The position numbers and the translations under genes are program-made. A stretch of DNA of 64,000 nt from Wuchereria bancrofti (lineage: Eukaryota; Nematoda; Chromadorea; Rhabditida; Onchocercidae), in the NCBI GenBank assembly GCA_005281725.1, contig SSBO01000008.1:2294001-2358000 (forward strand). The letters run 5' to 3'. Below, one piece after another: positions 1 to 13,224 of this stretch. Under the pieces are notes generated by a model. It made no database searches. It was not told the origin of the DNA and saw only the letters and a list, made by a program, of their open reading frames with translations. How positions within the stretch are numbered: the stretch's first letter is position 1; every line of letters starts with the position of its first letter.

Positions 1-787
1 CAACTTGTTTCCTGAAGAAAATGACCTAAGATCTAAGATTGTGCAGTGTGACTTGCTGAATGCGTGTGGATGCACGCATGCGTGCATGCATGCGCACCTT
101 TGCATGCAATGTGCTGCTTAAAGAGAGTATGCAAAAAAATGAAAAAGAAAAAGAAGAAACAGTTGTTGATCACAATGCTTTCCACCATTACTTGTTTCGG
201 TGAAAGGAAAGTAATAGACAAATGTGAGTGTGCAAATGAGTAGGAGTGTCGAGATAATGCAGATAACAGGCAATAGGGATAGTATGTACTCGTAGTTTTT
301 ATGTGAATTAGAGAGAGAAGCATTTCGGAGGGACAGATGAGAGATAGTCAATCTTTCCGTTGGCGAGAGTGATATACTGTTGAAGTGAGCAAAGGGATGG
401 AAGAGAGAGGCATACAGACGGAGAACATACCACCTGACGGACGGACAAGAGTATTAGTTAGCAGAGAGGCAGAGGGAGAGAATTTGAATTCAGCAGTCAG
501 ACGATGGACGACGCCGTCTTTTGAGGTTGTGATGCTCATTCCGTCTGAGGGATTGGGAGTGAGAGGTAGGGTGGAGTGAGGAGGTAATCTCGAGGGTAAG
601 TCCCGCGGGTTACAGTAGTGCATATGATAATGCATGCAGCACAATTTGCATGCATGCATGCAGCATTTCGGGAGGAGGACAAGAAGTCTTTTTCTATTAA
701 ATGTCTATGTGAGTGACATGCAGGCAATATGTAAGAATATTTTGCGTAGTTATAAGTCGCTGAAAATGTATACATTTAAAGGGATAG
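1..787. other. Upstream region with no supported coding exon
   Basis: No reading frame here links to a neighbour in phase. It is less AT-rich than the rest of the window and carries two clusters of GCATGC-type repeats, near 66-115 and 630-662. A strong donor-like GTAAGT follows position 595, but all three frames carry stops within about 35 bases before it. If it is used, it would end a non-coding 5' exon. The region may hold the promoter or 5' UTR of the gene beginning near 788. Confidence 0.35.
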
Positions 788-3700
788 AGGTGGTTCGAGG
801 AGGGGTCAGACGTCACTAAAGGTCGTAGCATCGTGTCAACAAACAAGGAGAACAGTGGAAGAGGTGAACGAATAGTTATAGGAGAAAGGTGGCGGAGCAG
901 ACTGGATGAACCGCAAGCGGCAGCCTGTTGCCCTGATTGTTACAGTCGACCCGATCTGCACGAGTACGAACGACAGCTGCAGTTGCAGCACTCAACAACT
1001 CCTGTATCGTATCAAAGCGATTCCCAACAACGACAGTTTAATTCAAAGGAGATTTCCTCGTGTGATTCGAAGAAAGAGGCCACGGGAGAGATTGGGTGCG
1101 ACAGTTGCACTCCTACAGCTACATTTAGCAAGCAAAAACTGGAAAAATTGTCGCAACGTCAACGAAGTTCGATTTTTGCAATTGCAAGGTTAGTCGTTTC
1201 GTCAATTCTTCCCACTTTGTATATGCATCCATTCATAATGTCATAACAGTATGTTTGTCTTCCTTTGATTGATGAAGTTAACTTCACCCTTTTAAGATGA
1301 TTTCAATGATTGCTATTAGTGACTTTAGCTTTTGTAATGTTACCAGTATTTCCTTCCGAATAATCGTGAAACTAATGTAGGGGATGCTGCCATTTTTACA
1401 TTTTGATGTAAGCCAGAAATGAGAAAAACATTGGTTGACTTTCTGAGTAAACTTTAGGAATTGGCTTAGTAATGGACAATGCTCTGTAGTTAGTTCTTTT
1501 ATAGCACATCAGTTACTCGAAATGTTCTCGAAAGCAGTGGTTGCAAATCATAGTTTAATTGAAAGAAATATGTAGTTTATCTGCGATATTTCGTGGAAGA
1601 ATCTTATTGCAAAAAGATAACTGATTATCATGGATAAAACTTATGATACTGTTCACAAGGCTTCATTTGATCGGACTTGTTTATGGTTCGAGTGGTCTGT
1701 TGAGAAACGTGCTCGGATTCATTCTCGACATGCTTGAACCCTCCAAGAATGCATCACACTACGTGTTAGCATTATCCAGCTGTTGCGCTCCCTCTCGCTA
1801 CTGTGGTGTATTTTCTCAGTCTAATTTTCTTGGAGGCTGTTTACGTTACTCTCTAATTTTTAATTATCAGAAGTTCATAATGGGCTCAAAAATTTACCGA
1901 TATTTTCGTGTAATTATTGTTCTTTTTTGTTTATTCATGATTACTGATCTCCTCACTTATTATAGGGCAAAGTTGAGTTCTTTTGTCAATCGACTAAGTG
2001 TAAGTAGTGGAGCGGGATGTGCAACAACACGGACTCTAACTAACACCAGCAACATCACTACTGCCAACAACAGTGATTTGTCATCTGTCATCTCATTCCC
2101 TTTACGACAAAATTCCCGCCAGAATACCATTCAGGCGAATCCGCATTCCGCTACAGCCGTGTCTGTTGCAACACCTGCACTATTATCATCATCAACACAG
2201 GCAAATACTTCACTTCCGACTGGCACGGTATTTTCAAATCCTGATATTTCTGATTCCTACTACAGTACTGGTAACACTACTTTGCAAAAAAAGCAACACT
2301 TGGTAAAATCACCGATAAAAACGTTTACTTTACCAACTGACGGTAACGATTATCTGTACCACTTGCAAAAGCAAAAACCAGCAACTTCTTCAGCATCTTG
2401 CAGCTTTTTCCAGCAAACCAATTATCCAGCAGCTGTTTTCCTGACCGACGGTGAAAACAGTTATTTTCGCACGGTATGGTAACTTTTTTATGGTGATTTT
2501 TAGGTCGCTTTTCAGTGATAACTGTTGTACTAGAGATTAATTCAAGTACAAAAATGAGACTTTCCTGTACCTCAGGGCATACCAAAACCCACTGTTTCAG
2601 CCTTCACTATATATATATATATATATATTACAGTTAACCATCGTAGTAATTTTGTTTGAACCTGATGAGCTAAAAATTTTCTTTGACCGGTCAACAGCTC
2701 TTTGTTAGACCGATTACTCTTTCGGCAGGTCAACCTCATATTGTAAATCATATACTTTGTTTACGCATATTGCTTGCTGTATAAGGAGGTCACCCCTGTT
2801 GGGGGAGGGGGGGGGCATTGTGTATTTTTTACCAAGAACCAGGAGAGTTCAATTTTAATTGTTCTCTATCAAGTTATTGTATATATATATATACACTAAT
2901 TTATATATATATATAAATTAGTTAACCATCACAGTGATTTTGTTTGAACCTGATGAGCTAAAAATTGTTTTTGCCCCTTTAAGCAATTCATTGTTCTTTT
3001 TCGTGTTTTATCCATTATTCTTACATCTGATCTAACAGACATTTCTCTTTGATAACATTTCCTTCATTTTATTTAGGTTGCAAAAGTACTGTAATTTTTA
3101 TCCAGTAATTAGCTTATTTATTTTGTTTTCTCACCATCGACGCTAAAGAATCGAAAATTTTCGACTTTGTAATAAGCTTTCTTTTTTCTTTTTCTTTTTT
3201 TTTTTGGGAATGACAATCATTTCAAAATCTTTGATGGCAAGAATTAAGTTTAGCTCATGCTTTTTTTTCATGAATAACTAAAAACTGTTGAATAAGGTCG
3301 AACATTCCTGTAGCTGAATCGATTCACCAAATAAACATCGTTTAGTACTGCCATGATTGCAGCTGAGAGCAGTAATGTTATGTCTACTCCTTTCCTCATT
3401 TATTTGTTCGCTGCTGCAATCCTCCAATTTCATCACTCACATAAAAGATCATCAGACATTACATTTGCGTTAATTACAAAAGTAATTTTGCACTGAAAAT
3501 TGATTTTATCAGATTTATTCAGCATTCATCTCAGGTCAATGATGTAACCACACATCAACTTATCCTCACGCGAATCTTCTCGTTTCCAAAAGGATTATTA
3601 TGTTAACTATTAAATCATTTTTTCCATTGTACTCTTTGTTAGATTCTATTGATAGAACATTTTCGGTGAAATTATTCCAGAAGGAGTAGAACAGCACTTA

Positions 3701-6297
3701 TATCGTCTTATCGTCTGGTGATTTATAGACGACTGGAAATTTTTTTCGTTTTTAACCAGAAAAAGAGACCAGACATCTCGTCATAAATATTGCAAGAGGT
3801 GAGAAGGCAGAAAATGGGATGAATCTTTCATAAAAACGGCGACAGGAAGACCTGTAGTCGTCTTCCCTTCCGTTTTTCTATATTTTTCCTACATTTTTCA
3901 TCCATTCTTTCTTCTGTGGTTTGTTGGTGGAGTGAAGAAAAAATTGCTTTATTATTAAAGAAAATGTATAAAATTTACGGTTATAAATATTGTGTAGTGA
4001 CTCATCCCTACACTGTTGACAGAATTTGAATGCATCTGGACGATAAAACGAATAGATTTTTGATTTCCAGACTAACAAATTTGAACAACATTTGAATCTA
4101 CAACCTAAAGCAAAATGGATTGAAGTAATTATTTTATCAGCTAACATTTTAAACTGAACTTTGGAGGTTCACAAATAACGAACGTGGAAAATCCTATATT
4201 AAAGTACTGGAAAAGGATGTTTGATTTATTTATCTAAATATAGGGAAAATTATAAACATACCTATATTAGAATGAGGGAAACAGCAACAAAAAAGATAAA
4301 AAAAAGAAAGACCATTTTCTCGGCATCATCTGATTGTTGCTGATTTTCTGTGATAGCATATGTATAAATCGGTTTTGGTTTGAGGTAGATTGCTTAAAGC
4401 TTTATGATTCATTTCTTCCTTCCTCGTGACATTTCCCTCCAAGAATATCGATTGTTTGTTTGTTATTAGTAAAAGATATTTTGAGATGCTAACAAATTGC
4501 TTCATCCTTTATCGTTTTGTAAGCGCTTCCTACTCATTGTTTAGGAGCTTATTGTTCTTTTACATCAGCGGACAAGATGATGGCAAATAAGGAACAGATG
4601 GAATTCATTAGGCACTTCTTTGCAGTATTTCATTGCATGTAAAATGTGTAGAAATAAATAGTTGAACTTATATTTCACTTTTTTTTTCCCCCCCATCCCC
4701 TATCATTTTTATTCGCTTGAAAATCATTTATCCCATTAGATATTTTTCTCTTTCGTTTTTTTTTTTTCTGGACTGGATGTTGTGAGTTTCTGGTATCTTA
4801 GATAATTGTTTGATTTATCATTTTTGGTTTGAAAAATGAAATATATTTCGGAGGGAAAAAGAGGGTTATTTTAAAAATGGCTGGCTGTCGTTCCTGTTTT
4901 GTTGATCCTTGCATGAGTATAGCGGCATTATCATTAAATTATTCACCCAAATTTTCCAACCCCTCTTTTATGAGCTTTTCCTTCTCCTTTTTCATTCTTA
5001 ATTATATATTTGTATAGCAAATGGAAATAGAAGCTGTAAATTTAGCTGATAAGACAGTTTGAATGGCAGACGATGTGGACAACATATGATTATATACGTT
5101 GCTTTCCGCCGAGATACATTAATGAACACCATTAATTTTTCTTTTTTGTTAGAAATTTTTCATGTAAACAAAATTTTGCAAAAATATTTTAACATAATCT
5201 TTTTCAAAAAAGTGAGAATTATCTGCGAGGTTTTGGACCTTAGTTGCAGGGATTAGTCTAAAGGAAGATGGAAGGCAAGAATAGTTGATGAGTCAAGGAT
5301 TTTGAAGTCTACGATGAGTCATTGATTTAGCAGTTTTGGTTCATAAGAAAAGAAAAAAAAACAAAGGCGATTAATAGAAGCAAACAAACATGACATCTAC
5401 GAAACACAAATTGAAGACTGAAATTTGCAAATTGAAAAAGTCCAAAAGATTTGTGAGGCCATTATTTATTTGGCATAATGTACAATGAGCATATCAGAAG
5501 CTCTGCGGAAATTCTTCATGAACTACATTTTTTTTTTTCAATTTCAGGAACGTTTGGTACCGAAGGAAGAAAATGAGAGGTGGATTCGAGCACCGCCCAA
5601 TTGTAACCCATTCGATATGCGTGCATCATTCACGTGCTCCTCATTATCATGTCGAGTCCCAGTTACTCAGGCTACTTACGGACGTAGTAGGCTTAATACG
5701 GCGACCGGTATTGAACGACCAAATTCTGGTGGTGCAGCGATGATTGTTCGAGGTAACAGATGTCATAGCCGGAAGTGTACCGAACAGGTTCGAAGTAATG
5801 ATAGCTTACTGACAGACTGTCGACAGCATGAAGATGGTTGTTTCTCGTCACATTTACGATGGCTTTCAATGAAAGGATTTAATGAGAATCGTACTCAATT
5901 TGATTCACGTCCGGTTGTTTATGTTCCAGTACTTTGCGAAACAGTGTGTGATACAAATACTCATTGTGCCGTTACAAGCAGTATGAAAAATGATGATAGT
6001 AATAATCATATCAGCAAACCGTCATCATCATCATCACCATCACCATCATCCTTATCATTGTTACAACAAACATCTACTACCACATCCCCTACTAAGTCTA
6101 CATTTGCATCTGCTAATGATGTAGATATTGTTGTCAGTGGTTGTACATTAATTCCTATGAATCATAGTACGGATATGATTACACATCGATCGACAAGCAC
6201 GAAATCTGAAGAGGAGGAAAAGGAAAAGGTTGAGAAAATAAAGGATGAAATTATCACGGGTCTCTCATCTCAATTAGTACTTCTTTTGTTTGTGTAG
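788..6297 (+). CDS. Unrecognised multi-exon protein, Ser/Thr-rich, 5' end unresolved
   Basis: Three exons join in phase: about 788-1188, 1966-2473 and 5548-6297, the last ending at a TAG stop. Junction one is phase 2 (donor AG|GTTAGT, acceptor TTATAG). Junction two is phase 0 (donor ACG|GTATGG, acceptor TTTCAG) across a 3.07 kb intron. Exon 1 is open from 788 but has no in-frame ATG, only a GTG at 833, so an upstream coding exon or an untypical start is implied. The product would be about 550 residues. Exon 1 has a Cys pair (CCPDC) and a Gln-rich stretch. Exon 2 is Ser/Thr/Asn-rich and low complexity. Exon 3 has scattered cysteines, a poly-Ser run and an acidic Glu/Lys stretch near the end. 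I see no membrane segment or known domain. The consistent phasing and balanced composition support a real gene. Confidence 0.55.
2474..5547 (+). other. Long intron with TA tracts and a direct repeat
   Basis: This is the second intron of the gene at 788-6297. It contains (TA)n runs near 2610-2630 and 2880-2915, each followed by a similar segment of about 47 bp, a G-rich run near 2800-2816 and several T homopolymers. The short open frames at 3878-4147, 4829-5017 and 5059-5256 have AT-rich, intron-like composition and no phase-compatible junctions. Confidence 0.5.
2613..2967 (+). repeat. Two direct copies of a TA-tract-plus-47-bp element
   Basis: Copy one is about 2613-2681 and copy two about 2880-2967. 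In each, a (TA)n tract leads into GTTAACCATC and then a well conserved stretch containing TTTTGTTTGAACCTGATGAG. They start roughly 290 bp apart and differ by a few substitutions. This looks like a dispersed repeat or decayed small element; no transposase is present. Confidence 0.6.
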
Positions 6298-8981
6298 TAA
6301 CGGAGGGATGTGGAGAAGGAGGAGGAGGAGGTACGGAAATAATATTAAGCATAGAATAGCAACTGAGCACTTTTCTAAAAATGGATCTATTGAAATCTAT
6401 AATTTTCAAGATTGTATAGAACCAAGGGAAGAGAAAAATGTAAGAGCCTCTTTATGCAAATGTATGGAAGATGGAACAAAGTTTCTATATTGTTTAAATT
6501 AACGTATTTGTTTCGACATTGTTTAAAATTTGGCTGCTCTTTTCAAATGAAAGGTCAAAACAAAAATAGCAAAAGATAGTGGAATTTATTCAAAGAAAAT
6601 CTCATTCCGTGTCCATCCTTCATCTGGTATTTATTTTAAAAAGGCATCATTTAATTGATTTGTTGAAAGCGCTAGCCGTATATTTAGCAGCACTGTTTTC
6701 CTGTCTTCTTTCTTCTGTTTTCTCTCTACCTTTGCTCTGTCTGTGTCTAGAAATCTATTCCTACTTTCTATTATTTAGATTTAGTTTTACTCTACTTTTT
6801 ATTGCATGTTTCACACTGACAATTTATTTGTAAAGTACATGATATATTATATTATATATCATGTATATTATATATTTATATTGTGTTGTTGAATATTAGC
6901 ATTTTTGAAGTTTATGAAAGGGTTATATACCGTTTCAAAACACGTCTTATTTGTGGAATAAGATTTGGGAATTGTATTTTTTTCTTCATCGATTAAGGTG
7001 TAAAGCATGATTTGGCTAGATGGGTTTACTCCGAAATGAGAGCATGATTAATTGCCATTTGGTGGATGTTTATTCCAACGAGTGAAATATATACGTGAAT
7101 TAAGAGTTTACTGTGATATAGACTGTGAAAATCAATCGTAGCAGTTTACTATGGGATTTGAATTATTGATCCAGATAAGCATCTCTAATTTGCTTATCTG
7201 CAGGAAACTTTTTTGCATTTTATTCGCAAAATAGATGGTGGAATTGAGACATACGAAGATGTTCTATTGTTCGTTATATATATATGCACAAAAAATCATG
7301 AAATGTTTGAAATAAAATTGACAAAGATTTATTCTATATGAATGTATAGATTAGATAGATAGATGGTCGTTGCTACTGATATCCATGCAAATTGTAATTG
7401 GATCCAGAGATAATTTTTTTTTTTTTGTGTGTGTTTGCTAAGCAACAATAATTGTGTTGGTAAGTATTAGCATTTTTTCGGTCTGTCGGGCGCAATCAAG
7501 AAAATTACATCGTAGTTTCTGAAATCATCAGACAAAAGAACTAAAGTACAAATTTGTGTTGAAGGGACGATCTCAGCAATCCTCTGTTTGTGGCGAGATT
7601 TGGTTTCTTAGACTCATAGAACAGCAGTTCTTGTTATTGTCTAGCGACAATGTCTACAAACATTATTAACATTAACAAGTAAGAAGAGTAACAGGGTCAA
7701 AGGTCTATTTTCATGATTTAGGATAGAGGATGATTAATCGTTAGATGGTTAGCTTCATATACCAGTAGCAGTAATAGTAAATTGAGGATGAACTGGAAAA
7801 GAGAAAAAAAAAAGATATAAGTGAAACAGTATGATTTATTGGATTTCGATTAGTGGTTGGATTTAGCTGCTGCAAATTTTAGATAGCAGTGATTATTAGC
7901 ATTCCTAATCATTCGAAATTTGCAAATTTCCAGTCTTTTTCTGAAATGAACCACATATTCCATCGTTTTGTAAAGAGAGAGAGAGCTTTCGAGACGATAT
8001 TAATAAATGGAATACACATAAATAGCAATTGCAAAGTTACAGGTTCAGGATGAAAGTTTAAGTAAGCAAGCAATTCTCTCCGAGAGAGAGAGAGGGAGGG
8101 AAATGCAGACTTTGTACTTATATTTTGAGCCTTTACCCTATTCTGGCCTCATCCTACATCTTTCCATCTTGGCTACATTCATCGTTCCGTTCTATTACGG
8201 TAGCGTTTTCGTTGTGAGACCATTTCGAGGAATATTGATTGTCGGAGTGAAAAGATGGCGGCGGCTAAGGAATGATTTGAATTCAAGGTTGGATGATGAA
8301 AGGAGCGAAGATGCGGAAGCAATGGTGGTCTCTTTGTTACGGAAGACAGAGGGAGAATTAAATATCTATTAGATTACTTCTCGAGAAATTACGCAAAATT
8401 CCTCTCAGATTTTATTGCTCATTTAATTTAACATAAAAAGGGAAAATTGGAATGATTATTGCATTTTTGGGAAATTCCCGCAAGATTTAAGATTTTCCCA
8501 CTACTCTCTCTCTCTCTGTCCAAAAGCCAAAACTAACTAATACGTTACAGAGAAGTTTATAATAATTTTATTCTTTTTTACTTTGATTTTTAATTCTATT
8601 GATTTATGCAAAGTGTAACGCATTTCTTTTTTTGATTGAGATTATCGTCATTATTATTCATATATTTTTTCTCTTTGTTTATTACATACTATTATTTATT
8701 AAAGGTTTTAATTTCGAACTTTGATAATGTAGCAAATTTAATCCAGAACAGAGATATTTCACATCAAAACTCTTTTTTCTATTAAGTATTATTAATGATA
8801 AGAAAAGAGAAGTCAAGCTGATTTGTATTATTTTTATTAATTTGTATTAGAAATAATTTTAGTGATGTAATTTACGAAGCATGAAATATTCGGCCAAATG
8901 AAGCATTTGCGTGGAGTGAATCTTTATGCGATCTTTTTCAATATTCCTATGATAAATCGAGAATTTTCTTTTCCTTCAGAA
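6298..8981. other. Intergenic region, no confident gene
   Basis: Short open frames at 6290-6502, 6579-6833 and 8103-8372 have no phase-matched partners. The stretch 8140-8345 is less AT-rich than its surroundings and encodes an ORF with basic and acidic patches, so a small gene or the cdt-1 promoter cannot be excluded. A TA-rich palindromic tract lies near 6840-6880, and GA runs lie near 7974-7984 and 8080-8100. Confidence 0.4.
8970..8979 (+). promoter_or_regulatory. Likely spliced-leader trans-splice acceptor of cdt-1
   Basis: The T-rich acceptor TTTTCCTTCAG ends at 8979, two bases before the cdt-1 ATG at 8982. A strong acceptor with no upstream coding exon is typical of nematode SL trans-splicing. 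It is not proof, because a 5' UTR exon could also be spliced here. Confidence 0.5.
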
Positions 8982-11900
8982 ATGTCAGTCAGAAAAGTAC
9001 GTACGAAAATTCATGGCAGGGCAGCAGAAGAAACGGACTGTCCTGCTACAGCATCACCGTCTAGTGGTCAAACAAAAGTGGTAGAATACTTTCGGACCAT
9101 TCATCGTGATTCATCCAAGAAATTTAAACGTCTTAAGGTATTTGCCGAAAATGATGAGGTTAGTAGGTTATAAGCTTAAATTTCTTTTTGAAGATTACAC
9201 AAAGACTAATAAGTTTTCTTTGTTGTTTAGTACGGCTGAGAAAATGAGGGTAATCCGAGAAAAATCCCGGTATTAGCCATTATATTGATTGGCAGTCTTG
9301 ACAGTGTTTCAGAGCTTTTTCTTGGCTAAAATGTTTCCTTTCTATTATTTTCTCCACTTACGCTGCAGTTCTGCATTGTACTATCTGCCGCATTCTTACA
9401 CAGAGTTATCATTGTATCCTCAGTCAAGGTGGATTTTGCATCTAGTCAAGGTGGATTTTGCATCTAAACAGTGGAATTTCTGGGCTAAAAATAGTTTTTT
9501 GCAGGCAAAAGCTATTAAACATACTTTGGAATCACCGAAAAAAATGGCTCGTTTAAAATCACCGCAAACACCTGGAAAGGAAACTGAAAGCGGTGATCAG
9601 GAATGGGTTTTGCCAGTGACATGTGAGACAGAGGTCGCTCAGAAGAGTAATAAGGTAAAGGAGAATGATAGTGATGGTAAATCCAGTTCGGGACTTGTGG
9701 AAAGCAGCAAGCTCTCTAGGTGTCCAACAAAGGAAATGACAGAAACTGATTCAAAAGAAAAGTGGAAAGAAATGTACAATGAAAATAAGCATGATTTGAT
9801 GAATGTTGCTTTTGCGGTGCCCTCCGAAACTGAAACGAATAAAGAAGATAAAATTGATTTGAAGTTAGTTTTATTTTGAATAGAATGTTAGTTTTTTGTA
9901 ACAGCTAATTTTCTTCACCTTACTTTTTAGCCATTTTTCAGTCGTGACACTTTGCTTTGATATAAGCTGTGACACTTGATATGAGACTATCTGTAGCCGA
10001 ATTTTTGGTTAAAATATGTTAGATGCAATAATATGATGCTGTTCATTTTATAAAATGTTGCATATCATTTCTTAGCACATTTTAATGATGCAAGCTTTAG
10101 CATTTTACCAAACGCAGTAAAATTGGTCGAAAGCATCAAAAACAGCACAGATTCGAGTGTAAATGATACACTTCCACTTCCTACAAAGTATGAACGCTTA
10201 CTACGCTTGTTCGATTATACAGAAGTGGCAAGTCACTTTTTGAAAGTATTTTAGAAAAGTAAGCAGATTAAAGAGAAAAACTGTTTTAGAGTCCCGGACG
10301 AATCAACCTGATAAACCTTAATTTTTTTTACCTGTTTATTTAGAAATTGTTAGTCTGTGTAATTTAAGCAGTTAATTGGTATGGTTCGAAATTTTTAATT
10401 TCGTTTCAAATATGAATTAATGCCACTGTACAATGGAAAGTTTTTATACTTGGTGTAATACTTGCAGTAGGGGTGGGGCATTTAAAAAGTGCTGTCAATA
10501 AAAAGTTGGATTTTCTTGCATGGTGGTAATATCAGTGACGGCTAGATATGCGTTTTCAGATTTCAGAATCAAATTTTAGTCGGTTTTAGGTTGTTTCTTG
10601 GCTAGAAACACAAGGAAAACGAATTACATTGAATGAAGTGATGACTAATGTTCAGCGTAAATTGAAAAGGTATCTGATTGATCTATATATAAAATGTGAT
10701 TTGAATAGAGAATGGATTTAAAATGACTCATACTGTATTTCTTGCAGTTAAAAAAGTTTCGATGTAGTTGGATGAATTTTTAGTAACTACGATGAACAGC
10801 AGTTTGCAATGATACTGTCGATATACCCTGAATCGTATAATATTCGATCTGAGCGACGTTGGATGCCGATTGGCGGCAGACATTGTAATCTCAAAAAATA
10901 TGAATATGTGATTGAACCAAATGTTGTCAACGGTAACATAATTTTTTCAGTTTTAAAATGCTTAATTCAAAATTAAATTAACTAAATGATCTTTCGGAAA
11001 TTTACGATTTCGAATAGAATTGAAATTGAACATAAGAGCAAAATCATTTTTAGGAAGGAAAAATTCACTATATTTTTCTTTTTGTTTTGCAGACCTTGTT
11101 CTTCCACGGAAAGAAAATGTAAGAGAAACTTCTTCGTCGAAATCTTCACCGGTCAAACCAACACTGGGTTCACCTTGCAAAGTTCCTTTAATTTCACTTG
11201 CCCGGAATCCAATACCCTCGCCACCTATGAGAGCTGTAATGAAATCACCCACCAAATCACCCTCTGGATCAAATATGGTTACTAGGTATGTACTAGTTAC
11301 TCCATTAACTCTCGTAAGAATGGAGTCAAGCATTTTGATTATAATAAGGTAAAAATATGATGCACTATTATTTCTGCTATTGTAAGTCCGGTATAGATCC
11401 TGTATAATTATATTGTACTCTATGATTGCAGGTGTCCTCCAAAGTTAGAAAGTCGTCGTTTACATCGGAAATTGGAATTCAAAAGTCGTTTGCGCAAGCT
11501 GGTAAATATACAGCATGCTGCTTTTTTGAAGAATGAAGGAAGTTTGTTTTTGACTTGTCTTTTCGGCATTTCGTTATGGAAATTGTATCCAGAAAGTCTT
11601 ATGAGCTACGGAATCTTTGTAGTTGTAATAATTGGTTTCTCTTTGGCGCTAAGTTAGTTTTCAGTGTTTGCCCACTGGTTAATTATATTTGTTCTGAATG
11701 CTGTTTCAGTTGAAATTTCACCCGATGAACAACTTCCAAGATACCATCCGGATTTCGACCTTGACGCTGTGGTTGACATTACACCTGCAAAGTTACCTGA
11801 AATGCCGAAAGGTGATGCTGGTCAACCTGAAACGATGAGAGAATATTTGAAAGCAGTGCCTGATAGCAGTAGTACGCTTCCTGAAAAAATTAAGGTTCTT

Positions 11901-13224
11901 TTTTACATTTACTGTTAGTTGTATAGTAATATTTTCAAAATTGATGATGTTATAGTTCATTGCTTTTGATGATTTAATATTTAATGATTTCTAGATGGTG
12001 ATCAAGGAACTCAGAAGTCCAGAAAAGAAAGTCGCTATTGTTGCCGATAAATGCATACCGTTATCGCCGAAGAAATATGTAGAAACAAAGAACACTTCAA
12101 AACCAAGTCTCCTGGAAAGAGTATACATTTCATTATTTCTAAATTGGAATACACTCTGTTCAAAAATTCCAATCAGTCATGGGAAGTTATTAAGATTCGA
12201 GCGAAAGAACGAGAGCGGAAGCGGCGAGAAATGCTGCGAAATCCCGAGATGGAACAGAGAAAAGGAAGGTTGGAAAGGATTTCCCACTCGTTACTACAGT
12301 GCATTTGCAGGTCAATTAAATGTATTCTTCAAATTTTGTGAAAAAAATTGAATTTCAATGCATTGTTTAATGTTGTTGCATGGGAAATATCATACGTTGT
12401 CCCCGAATCTTTATCACCTCGAGTTAGAGGGAAAAGAAAAAGAGTAAGACTAATTTTTGCCGCGAAGTTTGGAGATTTTCATTCAGTTATCGTCAGATTT
12501 TTCCTACTTTCTCAAAATTTTGTTAGTCTGCTCTTAACAGTAACTTTAATTTAATGACCCAAAAGATTAGGAGATTAACTTGTGGTCGTTCAACTATAAT
12601 AATTCGTATTCAGCGCAAAAAATAGGAAGTAGTATTACTTTGGTCAATTTCCTTATTTCTAGAAAATCATCAAATTGTGTTCATTATTATTAGTATATAC
12701 GATTAGTGCGGTCTTTTTCTTTCGTTTATATATATCTTCAAAGCAATTAACTAAGAGTCAACAAGCAGAAAAACGAATATCTATCATCACTTCATTCGTT
12801 TAGAAATTCATAATTTTAGCTACTACAATTTGAAAAAAGTTGGATCTATGAAATTTGTGGAATTGATCGACAAATTGGCTTTCGGTATTGGCAGTATTTC
12901 GAAAGGTACAAATTTACATTAGTTTGATGAATTTGTTTGACATAGTTTTAAATAGCTTCTCTTGAACACGGTGATTTTGTGGAGGCATTTATTTTACTTC
13001 ATAATTTAATTCTCTTAAATTATGCTTAACTCATCCATTTTATCACTGCTGAAAACTTTCTTTTTGTAGTGGAAATTGAAGCAGCTATTAATTTGCTCTG
13101 CGAAGTTTGTCCGACATATTTTAAAATAGTCGAAGTACGCGGTGAAAAATACATTCATTTGAAGGACAACAGTTTTTCCGCCATTCGAGATATTGTAAAT
13201 GTAGAGATCAAGAAATGTATTTAA
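8982..13224 (+). CDS. cdt-1: DNA replication licensing factor Cdt1
   Basis: Cdt1 loads the MCM2-7 helicase with ORC and Cdc6 in the nucleus and is inhibited by geminin. Twelve exons join in phase: 8982-9158 (or to 9137), 9505-9863, 10101-10224, 10590-10669, 10784-10932, 11093-11285, 11432-11541, 11710-11894, 11995-12120, 12177-12310, 12820-12905 and 13070-13224, giving about 625 residues. Residues 30-37 (QTKVVEYF) fit a PIP box, as in the PCNA-dependent CRL4-Cdt2 degron. The central geminin/MCM-binding domain spans about 202-300, with KYERLLRLFDYTE and LSIYPESYNIRSER matching the family. The conserved linker LPRYHPDFDLDAV precedes the C-terminal winged helix, which starts around IKIRAKERERKRREM. 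Weak points are donor GTGGCA after 10224, donor GTTTGT after 11541, and the alternative end of exon 1. Length is close to other metazoan Cdt1 proteins. Confidence 0.9.
9422..9465 (+). repeat. Perfect 22-bp tandem duplication in cdt-1 intron 1
   Basis: The unit beginning AGTCAAGGTGGATTTTGCAT occurs twice head to tail, at 9422-9443 and 9444-9465, with no mismatch. It lies inside the first intron, shortly before the acceptor at 9504. The identity suggests a recent slippage or duplication event. Confidence 0.8.

Noticed and set aside
348..659. Overlapping open frames on both strands (385-579 plus, 348-659 minus)
   Set aside because: No phase-compatible junctions or recognisable motifs; likely chance frames in a less AT-rich stretch.
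906..1193. ATG-initiated alternative frame over the first exon of the 5' gene
   Set aside because: After the donor at 1188 it meets a stop immediately in the next exon, whereas the other frame continues.
8103..8372. 89-codon plus-strand ORF before cdt-1
   Set aside because: Hydrophobic then charged translation with no family match and no splice partner; kept only as a note on the intergenic region.
11502..11510. Donor CTG|GTAAAT in a cdt-1 exon
   Set aside because: It is a good donor, but it breaks frame with the next exon and removes the conserved helix QHAAFLKN; donor A|GTTTGT at 11541 keeps both.
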